From NCBI GenBank assembly GCA_965228005.1, contig CBDDGV010000003.1:62001-126000 (forward strand): DNA of 64,000 bases, in the 5' to 3' direction. The notes under the pieces are model-generated. The model ran no database searches. It was not told where the DNA came from and saw only the letters and a program-made list of their open reading frames with translations. This document shows positions 52,620 through 60,189 of the stretch, in pieces (position 1 is the first letter of the stretch; each line of letters starts with the position of its first letter). The position numbers and the translations under genes are program-made. Source of the DNA: JBCCXZ01 sp965228005 (GTDB lineage: Bacteria; Planctomycetota; Planctomycetia; Pirellulales; Lacipirellulaceae).

Positions 52620-54746
52620 CTACTCTTCTTCCGAATCCTCAGTAGACCGCGTTGCACGGTTGATGCCGTGTTCCACGTCGTTTGGGTCGACGATGAGCAC
52701 GTTCTCGCCCAGGTCGGCAATGGGGTCTTCAATCGGCCGGCCGCGGTCGTCGAGTTTGACGTCGGCGTCGGACGTGACCTTCTTGGCGACCTTCAGCAGG
52801 TCGTCGTACACCTTCTTCTTGTCGGCCTGGTTGATCTCGTGCACAGCGCCAGCCACCTCGCCAAGGTAGCGTAGGAAGACGTTCCGCCGCTCGCCCTGCT
52901 GCTTCACCTTTTGCCGGCGGCGGAGGTACATGCCGAGCTTGCGGCCGACGGCTTGCAGACCGAGGCGGACCTCCTTCTGGATCTCCGGGTAGCTGGCGAC
53001 CGCTTCTTTTGATTCGCTGGTGAACGGCACCCACACGCTGGCGATGTGCACCATGACGTTCACCGGGCCCTTGGGGAGCGACCCCCGGGATTGGCTCAGT
53101 CCGTAGCTCCGCCAGTTGTTGGCGATGACGGTCTGCGTGATGGCGCACGCGGCGTGCTGGAACTGCAGCGGCACGCGGTTGGCGTACCGCAGGACGTTCA
53201 TGGTCTGGCCCTCGGAGATGTTGACGTTCTTCATCGCCTCCAACAGCTTGGCCGACTCTTTGGGCTTGAGCTTCGAGGGCGACTGCCGCGTGCTGAGTCC
53301 GGAGTTCTTCACGATCTGATCGGCGCCCTCGCTCCCCAGGCCGTTGAAGGTGTTGATGAGGAACTGCCGGACGGTGCGGGCGTCGGTTTCTTCGAGCAAC
53401 TCGGCGAGCAGCTCTTTGGTAACGTTCTGGGTGGGGGCCGTGCCGCCGTAGGCGAGGCCGACTTCGATCTGGAACGGGTTTCCACGGTAGACCGCCGGCG
53501 GGCGGGTGGCGGCGGCGTAGAACTCGCCCGGTACGACTTGGTGCAGGCCCTTTAGCAGCAGCTCCTCGCCGATGGGGCAGATGCAGTCCATCGACGGCGG
53601 CGGGATCTTCGTGCCCTGGATGGCGTGGTAGAGGGCGTCGGCCTCCTTGCGGCCCATGCGGCGGGTGCCGGCGCGGGGGGAGACGTCGGCTGCTTTGCAA
53701 ACCCGACGTGCTACCCCGGGAGTGACACGAGAAAAATTGCTTACCAGGAACTGGCCGAGCGTCATGGCCTCGGCGTCGGAGAGCATCGCCGCGAGCCGGC
53801 CGAGTTCGACGCCGTAGGGGTGCGGGAGGATTTCCTTCGGCTCCGGCGGCAGTTTTTCGGCGGCCCGTTCGTAGTTGCGTTCGTTGCCGTCGGGGTCGAT
53901 GTAGTGCAGCGTGACGTGCGGGTTGGCGATGGCGGTCTGCTCGAGGTACTCGTCGACGCTGCCGCGGCCGCGGTTGTACTTAGCTTCCAGCTCGATCGTG
54001 ACCCGGGTGCCGTGGTTCTCGTCGACCCACTCGATACCGTGCTTCTCGATGTAGGCGGCACCCTTGTCGCCGGCAGGGATGTCGACGCCCTCGCCCTTGC
54101 CGTTGAGGATGCGGGGCTTGTTGACCTTGGTGTCGATCTGGATCTCGTAGTAGTGGATCGGCTTGCGGACCGAGACCTTGGAGAGGATCTTCACCGGCTT
54201 GCCGGTGGTCTGGACGCCGTACATGCCTGCGGCGGAGATGCCGATGCCCTGCTGGCCGCGGCTCTGGCGGAGCCGGTGGAACTTCGAGCCGTAGAGCAGC
54301 TTGCCGAAGATCAGCGGGATCTGCTTCTTGAGGATGCCCGGGCCGTTGTCCTGGACGCCGATCTTGTAGCGGTCGCTGCCGGTCTGCTCGATGTGGACCC
54401 AGATCTCGGGGAGGATGCCCGCCTCTTCGCAGGCGTCGAGCGAGTTGTCGACCGCCTCCTTGATGGTGGTGAGCAAGGCCTTCCGGGGGTTGTCGAATCC
54501 GAGCAGATGGCGGTTCTTGGAGAAGAACTCGCTGACGGAGATGTCCCGCTGCGAGGCGGCCATCGACTCAGCGGAGGCGCGTCGCTTCTTCTTTTTCGGG
54601 GCCCCGTTGGCTGAGGCCGCGGGGGCGGCAGCTGCCTTGGTTTTCGTGGCTGTCTTCTTGGCTTTGGCTGCTTTGGCGGGTGCCTTCTTCGGGGCCTTCT
54701 TCGCCTTCTTCTTGGGTGGCGCCTTCTTTTTCTTCGCGGTGGCCAA
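52620..54746 (-). CDS. top6B: DNA topoisomerase VI subunit B
   Basis: The 708-residue protein has a GHKL ATPase domain: EAVDNSLDACEEAG (98-111), DNGPGI, GQQGIGISAAGMYG. A transducer domain and a C-terminal extension follow. The first 60 residues are an H1-like basic tail (AKKKKAPPKKKAKKAPKK then Ala/Lys repeats) absent from typical archaeal enzymes. ATP-driven dimerisation of this subunit gates DNA passage with subunit A encoded next. Confidence 0.93.
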   Translation of the reverse strand: MATAKKKKAPPKKKAKKAPKKAPAKAAKAKKTATKTKAAAAPAASANGAPKKKKRRASAESMAASQRDISVSEFFSKNRHLLGFDNPRKALLTTIKEAVDNSLDACEEAGILPEIWVHIEQTGSDRYKIGVQDNGPGILKKQIPLIFGKLLYGSKFHRLRQSRGQQGIGISAAGMYGVQTTGKPVKILSKVSVRKPIHYYEIQIDTKVNKPRILNGKGEGVDIPAGDKGAAYIEKHGIEWVDENHGTRVTIELEAKYNRGRGSVDEYLEQTAIANPHVTLHYIDPDGNERNYERAAEKLPPEPKEILPHPYGVELGRLAAMLSDAEAMTLGQFLVSNFSRVTPGVARRVCKAADVSPRAGTRRMGRKEADALYHAIQGTKIPPPSMDCICPIGEELLLKGLHQVVPGEFYAAATRPPAVYRGNPFQIEVGLAYGGTAPTQNVTKELLAELLEETDARTVRQFLINTFNGLGSEGADQIVKNSGLSTRQSPSKLKPKESAKLLEAMKNVNISEGQTMNVLRYANRVPLQFQHAACAITQTVIANNWRSYGLSQSRGSLPKGPVNVMVHIASVWVPFTSESKEAVASYPEIQKEVRLGLQAVGRKLGMYLRRRQKVKQQGERRNVFLRYLGEVAGAVHEINQADKKKVYDDLLKVAKKVTSDADVKLDDRGRPIEDPIADLGENVLIVDPNDVEHGINRATRSTEDSEEE

Positions 54747-55081
54747 GCTTTGCTTCCTCGGTCGCGGTCGTGAATCTGGGTAGAAGCTGCGGATTATAGC
54801 GGCGGCTGTGGGCCGAACCCAGGCCGCGCCGCCGGTATGACGCGTCGGGGGAACCCGTCCGGTAGGGCCCGCAGATTATTGCTCATCGTCAGCACCCGGA
54901 ACGGCCGACTTCGTAGGACAGGACGCCGCCCCGCTTGGGGATCGGCCTCCGCCCGCCGAGACCGACGCTGCCGCGTCGCCCGCCGAACAGCCGACCGCCC
55001 TGCACCCGGGCTCCGCCCCGGTTGTGGTTGGTTGCCCGCCATTTGCTGTCCTGCCCGTCGAGGGCCAGAGGGAGGATTGTG
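54747..55081. other. Intergenic region between top6B and small secreted gene
   Basis: This 335-bp divergent gap should hold promoters for the topoisomerase VI genes and for the small secreted protein gene. I see no RNA gene. A GGGAGG ribosome-binding site lies at its right end. Confidence 0.4.
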
Positions 55082-55453
55082 ATGAAACACCGCGTTGTTT
55101 GTGCGGCCCTTGCCGCTGCGCTGGGCTTCTGCTTTGCGTGCGACGCCGGCGCTGTGAACCGCCGGGAGGTCAGCTACCAGAGCAAGGCGGACGTGTTCGC
55201 CGACTACTACGTGGGCCCGAGCCCGAGCGGCGCCGCCGCGGCGATGTACATCTCGCCGCTGCCGACGCCGCCGCACGTGGGGCACACCTACACGACCTAC
55301 CAGCCGTGGATGCCCCACGAGTACCTGCACCAGCACAAGCGGACGCACTACGCCTACACCCGGGGCTCGGGTTGGAGCCGGGCGAAGGTCCGCTACGGTT
55401 CGAGTGGTTTGCACATCGATAACTTCTTCCACCACGTGCGGTGGCCCTACTGA
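55082..55453 (+). CDS. Small secreted His/Tyr-rich protein
   Basis: The 123-residue protein has a signal peptide (VVCAALAAALGFCFACDAGA) and a mature part rich in Tyr, His, Trp and Pro (HTYTTYQPWMPHEYLHQHKR, then THYAYTRGSG). GGGAGG precedes the ATG at 55082, which was chosen over an upstream in-frame start. Composition suggests a cell-surface or extracellular structural protein, possibly metal-binding or cross-linked. I do not recognise the family. Confidence 0.65.
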   Translation: MKHRVVCAALAAALGFCFACDAGAVNRREVSYQSKADVFADYYVGPSPSGAAAAMYISPLPTPPHVGHTYTTYQPWMPHEYLHQHKRTHYAYTRGSGWSRAKVRYGSSGLHIDNFFHHVRWPY

Positions 55454-55514
55454 TTGCGGTGGACGGTACCGTTCGCTGCTGCATCGCCCCGCCTAACCGA
55501 GAGAAGCTGTTGCC

Positions 55515-55877
55515 ATGAAGAAGACAGTGATTGCTTTGGTCGTCGTCGCGCTGAGCGCCGGGACGGCCTCCGCCTTGGAGGGCTGGAGGCAAGCGAACTA
55601 TCGCGCGCAGATGTACAACTGGCACGCGAACTACAACTACACGCCGTACGGTGCGCCGACGGCGTTGGTGGTTCCGCCCACGGCGAACCTGCAGACGCAC
55701 TGGAGCTGGGGCGCGCCGAGCATGCACGTGTCGCGGCTGGACCACCAGTTCGGCCGGAGCTACCCGGGCCCGGGGCCGTTCGGCGGGGGGTACAACTACA
55801 CGCCGATGTGGCCGGCGGACACGGCCCAGTTCGGGGTGTACCACGTGCGTGGGCCTTGGTACCCGACGCAGCCGTAG
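55515..55877 (+). CDS. Small secreted aromatic-rich protein
   Basis: The 120-residue protein has a signal peptide (KKTVIALVVVALSAGTASA) and a mature part with repeated YNYTP motifs (NYNYTPYGAP near 39-48 and GYNYTPMWPA near 92-101) and many Tyr/Trp/His/Pro residues. It follows the previous small secreted gene by 61 bp and has a similar composition, so the two probably act together at the cell surface. Function unknown. Confidence 0.65.
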   Translation: MKKTVIALVVVALSAGTASALEGWRQANYRAQMYNWHANYNYTPYGAPTALVVPPTANLQTHWSWGAPSMHVSRLDHQFGRSYPGPGPFGGGYNYTPMWPADTAQFGVYHVRGPWYPTQP

Positions 55878-56080
55878 TTGCCCGTTTGCACTTTTGGCAC
55901 GGATAACCCGATCACGCTCTCAGCGGACAGAAGCCTGGGCTTTTGTCCGCTGTCTGCGTTGGTTCGTTGCCTCCTGACTGCGTCGCGGGTGTTTGTGCGT
56001 TGTCAGAAGGCGTCTTGTTTACGGTTTTTCGTGTCGAGTTTTCTTGGGCGCAGTATTGGGAAACCCGATGCTGCGACGCT

Positions 56081-56647
56081 CTAGCGGCTCTCGGACCGCC
56101 GACGCGTAGGTCGGCGGCTAGGAACGATCAGTGCTGCGCACGCCGTTATTGCTAGTAGGGCGCAACCTGGTTCGGGGACTAGCGTCCACTCGCCTGGGGT
56201 GAGCGCATTCTCGGCGAAGCCGCCGGTGAGGTTGTCGATCTGGACGAAGTCGTCGCCGTCGATGCCGTTCCAGTCGGTGTTGATCGACTCGTCTTCTGCG
56301 TTGTCGGTGCCGGGGGCGAACCCGGTGACGGTGATGACCCACGTCTCGATCTGGCCGAGGGCGTCGAAGTTGAAGCTGGCGAACACGGTGCTGCCCGGGG
56401 TGGCGGGGGTGAGCGCGAGCGGGCCGGCGGTGAAGGCGTAGTCGACGATCTCCGTCTCGTCGAGCGACCCCGAGGGCGTGGGCGGCAGGGCGAATTCTAC
56501 GAAGCCGTTCACGGCGTCGGCGGTTGTGAAGGGGCCGGTGGCGAAGCTGAAGGGCCGCCCCGCGTACTCGTAACGCTGTGCGGCGTGGAGAGTTGTGGAG
56601 ATGCAGAAGAGAAGAGGCAGGACGAGCGCGCGTGTCGTGTTCATCAA
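56081..56647 (-). CDS. PEP-CTERM protein
   Basis: The 188-residue protein has a signal peptide (LVLPLLFCISTTLHAA), a beta-rich extracellular domain (FVEFALPPTPSG, FASFNFDALGQIETWVITV) and a PEP-CTERM tail VPEPGCALLAITACAALIV followed by SRRPTRRRSESR. The Arg-rich end is encoded by a hairpin repeat (56096-56120), and a second copy of that repeat lies just upstream of the gene. The ligand and role are unknown; sorting to the outer surface via an exosortase is expected. Confidence 0.8.
   Translation of the reverse strand: MMNTTRALVLPLLFCISTTLHAAQRYEYAGRPFSFATGPFTTADAVNGFVEFALPPTPSGSLDETEIVDYAFTAGPLALTPATPGSTVFASFNFDALGQIETWVITVTGFAPGTDNAEDESINTDWNGIDGDDFVQIDNLTGGFAENALTPGEWTLVPEPGCALLAITACAALIVPSRRPTRRRSESR
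56096..56120. repeat. CCGCCGAC/GTCGGCGG hairpin repeat, copy A
   Basis: CCGCCGAC-GCGTAG-GTCGGCGG plus CTA forms an 8-bp stem with loop GCGTAG. It lies inside the 3' end of the PEP-CTERM gene, where it encodes most of SRRPTRRRS. Confidence 0.65.
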
Positions 56648-56680
56648 GGCGTCTCCGAAGGGCTTAGCGAAGCGTGCAGG

Positions 56681-56706
56681 CCGCCGACGCGTAAGGTCGG
56701 CGGCTA
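56681..56706. repeat. CCGCCGAC/GTCGGCGG hairpin repeat, copy B
   Basis: CCGCCGAC-GCGTAAG-GTCGGCGG plus CTA matches copy A except for one extra A in the loop. It is in the same orientation, 34 bp upstream of the PEP-CTERM start, so the gene is flanked by direct copies. Confidence 0.65.
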
Positions 56707-56824
56707 CAGGAGAAACTGCTGCGGAAACTGCTGTGTTTAGACTCCGCTAGGCTATCGGATCGTCTGGCCCAATTTCAACAAAAAAGTGGTGGGAGGTGAG
56801 AGTTCAGAGGAGAGAGGTTGGAGG

Positions 56825-58171
56825 TCAGGGGATGGGAGGAGAAACGGGGTAGAGCAGTTCGGTGAGCGACTGGAGCTTGTCGGCCTCTTCGGTTTGGCCG
56901 AGCTTGCGGAGGGTGCGGGTGCGGGCGTCTCGGGCGCGGCGCCAACGCTCGCCGCCGGGTTTGCTTTGCTGCTCGATCGCCTGCCAAGCTCGGATGGCTT
57001 GGTTGAGGTAGTTGTGTCCCTTGGCGGTGCTGAGGATGCGGGCCTTGGTTTCGTAGGCCTCGGGGTCGTCTGGGCTGAGTTTGATCCAGCGGTCGCAGGC
57101 GATGAGGCCGTTGTTGATGCGGTCGCCTAAGAACTCGGTCGCGAGGGCTATGTGTCTTGCTAAGGCTACTTTTTCTTCATGCTCCAGCTTCTCCATAGCT
57201 GGTCCGGACATCGAGCGGACAAAGAACGCCACGTCGAGCACCTCTTGCGCGATCGTCCGCCCGCGGTCCGAGAAACCATGCTCTTGGTATTCCATGAGAT
57301 CCAGGTAGAGCAGCAAATCTCTCAGGTACGACTCGTTCATGCGTTCAGCGAGGCGGTTGCGGAAGACGATGAACGGGATCCCCTTCGCTCCCACAGGGGG
57401 GTAGTCGAAGATTGTCTCGGCCTGCAGCATCCTCGCGGCGCCGAGCAAGACGATGCCTCGATTGCTCAGTCGACACGTTTCGGGGAAGCCCATCAGGTCG
57501 TCGATGGCGGTGAGCACGCGGAGGGCGTATTTGCTGCCGGTCGGGTGGTAACGCAGGTGCCACTCGGCGAGCTTCTCACCGACCGCGATCTGTGCCGCCG
57601 ACCACTCGCTGGGCCACTGGTTGTTGTCGCCGGTGATGAGCGGCTGCAGGTGTTTGCGTGCGTCACGCAGCAACGCGGCCTGGGTTGGTTCGGCGGCGGC
57701 TTCTAGGGCGTCGTCGTAGAGCGTTTGTACCGCGGCAACCGCCTCGGCGTGGTGAGGGTTTGGTGCGGGGACCAGTCTTAGGGCGTCGGCAACGGACTCC
57801 CTGCCGCTGCTGGCCAGCTTGTTCCGGGCGAGCCACCAGCCCGCCTTGGCGGCGGATTCGCTCTCGGGCCAGGTTTGTCGGTGTTCTTCGAGGAGCGTTC
57901 GGTATTTGTTCGCGGCTTCCTCTTGCTCGGGCTCCGTTGCTTTGCCGAGCGCGGAGGCCGCGAAGACGATCGCCGCCATGTGGGCGGGCGGTGCGTTGGG
58001 GTGTTTCGGTTTGCTGAGCGCCAGTCTTCGGCAGTCTTCAATAGCCTTGTTGAGGTTGCCTTGCTTGCCGGTTTCGATCGCGCGTTCGACATCGGTCGAG
58101 AACGGATCGCTGCGCGCTTGGGGAGGACACAGCAGGATCAGCAACAGGCAGGCGAGGGCGCGGTTGCTCAT
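56825..58171 (-). CDS. Secreted helical-repeat (TPR-like) protein in ExbB/D operon
   Basis: The 448-residue protein has a signal peptide (ALACLLLILLCPPQARS) and a helical body with paired amphipathic helices (for example GKQGNLNKAIEDCRRLALSK near 33-52 and DPEAYETKARILSTAKGHNYL, then NQAIRAWQAIEQQ), like TPR/HEAT-type solenoids. Its ATG at 58171 overlaps the stop of the upstream ExbD gene (ATGA), so it is translationally coupled to the motor genes. A periplasmic partner or scaffold is inferred. Confidence 0.7.
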   Translation of the reverse strand: MSNRALACLLLILLCPPQARSDPFSTDVERAIETGKQGNLNKAIEDCRRLALSKPKHPNAPPAHMAAIVFAASALGKATEPEQEEAANKYRTLLEEHRQTWPESESAAKAGWWLARNKLASSGRESVADALRLVPAPNPHHAEAVAAVQTLYDDALEAAAEPTQAALLRDARKHLQPLITGDNNQWPSEWSAAQIAVGEKLAEWHLRYHPTGSKYALRVLTAIDDLMGFPETCRLSNRGIVLLGAARMLQAETIFDYPPVGAKGIPFIVFRNRLAERMNESYLRDLLLYLDLMEYQEHGFSDRGRTIAQEVLDVAFFVRSMSGPAMEKLEHEEKVALARHIALATEFLGDRINNGLIACDRWIKLSPDDPEAYETKARILSTAKGHNYLNQAIRAWQAIEQQSKPGGERWRRARDARTRTLRKLGQTEEADKLQSLTELLYPVSPPIP

Positions 58172-58608
58172 CTTGGGTCCGGCACAGCGAATTGGAGCGT
58201 CTGGAAGCCGGCGCGGAGGCAGCGGTCGTAGGCGTCGATGGCGACGCCGACCGGCGTGGCGGGGGTGACGTCGAGCACCAGCGGGAGGCGGGCGTCGATG
58301 GCGGCGAGCGTTTCGAGGACCTCGGTGAGCTCGTCGGGGCTGGAAGTGGCGCGGCTGTTCACGACCCACGTAGTGGCGGGGCCTTCAGAGTTCACCTTGA
58401 CCACGATCCGCTCGAGCGGCGGGGCCGTGTCTTCGACGCCGGCGCCCTGCTCGTTGGGTTCGGAGACGATCGCGGCGGCGAGGACGGTTTCGGGCGGGGT
58501 GAAGCTGGCGGTGCAGACGAAGTAGATCAGCAGCAGGAACACGACGTCGATCATCGGCGTCATGGCGATCGTGAGCGGGCGGCGGCGGTGTTTGGGGCTG
58601 GTGAGCAC
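58168..58608 (-). CDS. exbD: ExbD/TolR-family protein (second copy)
   Basis: The 146-residue protein has a short cytoplasmic N terminus, the conserved transmembrane helix with its key aspartate (MTPMIDVVFLLLIYFVCTAS) and a periplasmic domain. ExbD couples proton flow through ExbB to a periplasmic load. It is separated from the first ExbD gene by a 427-bp repeat-filled gap, while all other junctions of the operon overlap. Confidence 0.88.
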   Translation of the reverse strand: MLTSPKHRRRPLTIAMTPMIDVVFLLLIYFVCTASFTPPETVLAAAIVSEPNEQGAGVEDTAPPLERIVVKVNSEGPATTWVVNSRATSSPDELTEVLETLAAIDARLPLVLDVTPATPVGVAIDAYDRCLRAGFQTLQFAVPDPR

Positions 58609-58639
58609 GGTTAGGCGGTGTCACTAGATGTACTGGTGG

Positions 58640-58663
58640 CATGCCCACGCTCGCGTGGGCATG
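58640..58663. repeat. 24-bp palindrome, copy 1
   Basis: Arms CATGCCCACGC and GCGTGGGCATG around TC. This is the first of three copies in the element between the exbD genes, near its left edge. Confidence 0.8.
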
Positions 58664-58956
58664 TGCGTATTCGAGGTTCGGTTCACGTCGTGGAATTCAT
58701 AGGGATCGTTCGCCTCCTGTGCTGCGCACACGGACAGTCGGCCGAATGAGGTCCGCTTGCTTGGCGGTTCGATCGCGGCCGACAGTCCGTGCCACCCGCG
58801 GTTGGATTGCGTCCTCGGCGATACGCCGATTGCAATCGTGCGGATCGCTCGGACGGTCTGATTCGGGAATCCGTACCCAGGGTGGCGCTTGCCTGCGGCA
58901 AGCTGACCCTGGGCTTTGCTGTTTTGCCCCGTTGGGGCAACAGGCGATTGTGGCGC

Positions 58957-58980
58957 CATGCCCACGCTTGCGTGGGCATG
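58957..58980. repeat. 24-bp palindrome, copy 2
   Basis: Same arms as copy 1 around TT, 14 bp before copy 3. Confidence 0.8.
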
Positions 58981-58994
58981 CGGATACCACAACA

Positions 58995-59018
58995 CATGCC
59001 CACGCGAGCGTGGGCATG
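58995..59018. repeat. 24-bp palindrome, copy 3
   Basis: Same arms around GA, 17 bp before the end of the first exbD gene. Confidence 0.8.
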
Positions 59019-59035
59019 GCACCCAGAACGCCTGT

Positions 59036-59452
59036 TCATGGCGGGCCCTCGTAGACGGCGAGGGCGATGTTCCAGACGCCGGCTTCGGAGCAGGCCAGCA
59101 GGATTGGTTGGAGCACGCCGAAGTCGGCGGTGCGGTCGGCGCGGACGCGGACTTCGAGGTCGCCCTCGCGCTGGGCCGCGGTTTGTTCGATGCGTGCGGT
59201 GAGCGCTTCTTGTGAGATGGCCTGTCCGTCTACGAAGACCTCGCCTGTGGGGAGGACGCTCACGGTGAGGGGCCGGGCGGTTTCGGAGGCGGGGGCGCCG
59301 CTGACGGCGGCGGGGAGGTCGAGGTCGAGCTGCGGTTCTTGCTGGGCGAGGTGGCTGCTCACCAGAAAGAAGACGATCAGCAGGAAGACCACGTCGATCA
59401 TCGGCGTGACGTTGAACTCGATGGTGCGGTCGGCGGCGGGGGCGGCCCTCAT
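59036..59452 (-). CDS. exbD: ExbD/TolR-family protein (first copy)
   Basis: The 138-residue protein has the ExbD helix with the proton-path aspartate (FNVTPMIDVVFLLIVFFLV, Asp20) and a compact periplasmic domain (VSVLPTGEVFVDGQAIS, VRVRADRTADFGVLQPIL). Its ATG overlaps the stop of exbB (ATGA). An upstream longer frame is antisense-like and not coding. Confidence 0.9.
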   Translation of the reverse strand: MRAAPAADRTIEFNVTPMIDVVFLLIVFFLVSSHLAQQEPQLDLDLPAAVSGAPASETARPLTVSVLPTGEVFVDGQAISQEALTARIEQTAAQREGDLEVRVRADRTADFGVLQPILLACSEAGVWNIALAVYEGPP

Positions 59453-60189
59453 GGCGGCCCCTTCGCGGTGCGCTTGTTGAGCACCTGCTTGAGCGGGGTG
59501 GTGGCGTGGCGGGCCTGGCAGGCGGTTTCGGCGATAAGGCCGTCGACCCGGTTGCGGAAGACGGCGAACGCGGCGAGCGAGGGGATGGCGACGATCAGCC
59601 CGCCGACGGTGGTGACGAGCGCCTGGTAGATGCCGCCGGCGAGTTCGCCCGCGCGGGCGGCGCCTTGCGTGTTGGCGACTTCCTGGAAGGCGAAGATCAT
59701 GCCGAAGACGGTGCCCAGCAGGCCGATCATGGGGGCGATGTTGCCGATGACCGAGAGGTACTCGATGCGTCGCATCAGGCGGGAGGACTCTTCGTCGAGC
59801 TTTTCCTGCATGGCTTGTTCGACGGCGGCCCAGCCGTATTGGCTCTCGACGAGCCCGGAGGAGACAACCGTGCCGAGGGTGCTGGACTCTTCTTGGCAGG
59901 CCTTGTTGGCGGCCGGCACGTCGCCGCTGGTGAGCAGGCGGCGGACTTCGTCGGCGAGGCCCGGCGGGAGCAGCTCGCCCCGGCGGATGGTGAGCAGGTG
60001 CTCGACGCAGAGCGCGACGGCCGCGATAGAGACGAGCACCAGCACGAGGATGATGACGACGGCGGTGGCGCCGCCGGAGAGGATGACGCTGATGGGGTCG
60101 GTGGGCGCCGGCGCGGCGGGCGCAGCGGAGCATGTCGCGGGGAGCGACGCGAAGAGCAGGGCGGCGGCGGTTGTGCGGAGCCGGTTCAT
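59449..60189 (-). CDS. exbB: ExbB/TolQ/MotA-family proton channel protein
   Basis: The 246-residue protein has an N-terminal signal-like segment, a first transmembrane helix (ATAVVIILVLVLVSIAAVALC), a cytoplasmic helical domain, and the conserved pair of helices (LSVIGNIAPMIGLLGTVFGMIFAF and YQALVTTVGGLIVAIPSLAAF). With ExbD it forms a proton-driven motor. It overlaps the VWA gene upstream and exbD downstream by 4 bp each. Confidence 0.92.
   Translation of the reverse strand: MNRLRTTAAALLFASLPATCSAAPAAPAPTDPISVILSGGATAVVIILVLVLVSIAAVALCVEHLLTIRRGELLPPGLADEVRRLLTSGDVPAANKACQEESSTLGTVVSSGLVESQYGWAAVEQAMQEKLDEESSRLMRRIEYLSVIGNIAPMIGLLGTVFGMIFAFQEVANTQGAARAGELAGGIYQALVTTVGGLIVAIPSLAAFAVFRNRVDGLIAETACQARHATTPLKQVLNKRTAKGPP

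Larger units (their letters stand above)
58609..59035. mobile_element. Palindromic repeat element inserted between two exbD genes
   Basis: This non-coding 427-bp segment carries three copies of a 24-bp palindrome with arms CATGCCCACGC and GCGTGGGCATG (58640-58663, 58957-58980, 58995-59018), a compound stem-loop CCCAGGGT...ACCCTGGG with inner GCTTGCC...GGCAAGC (58876-58913), and TTGCCCC-GTT-GGGGCAA (58924-58940). It looks like a REP/MITE-type non-autonomous element. No transposase is present. Confidence 0.6.

Noticed and set aside
52520..52732. 70-codon frame with HRWTQINADK
   Set aside because: It is the translation of the repeat between the topoisomerase VI genes and overlaps both real genes.
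58641..59202. Several short frames across the palindrome element
   Set aside because: Their peptides (such as HAHARVGM) come only from reading the repeat in different frames.
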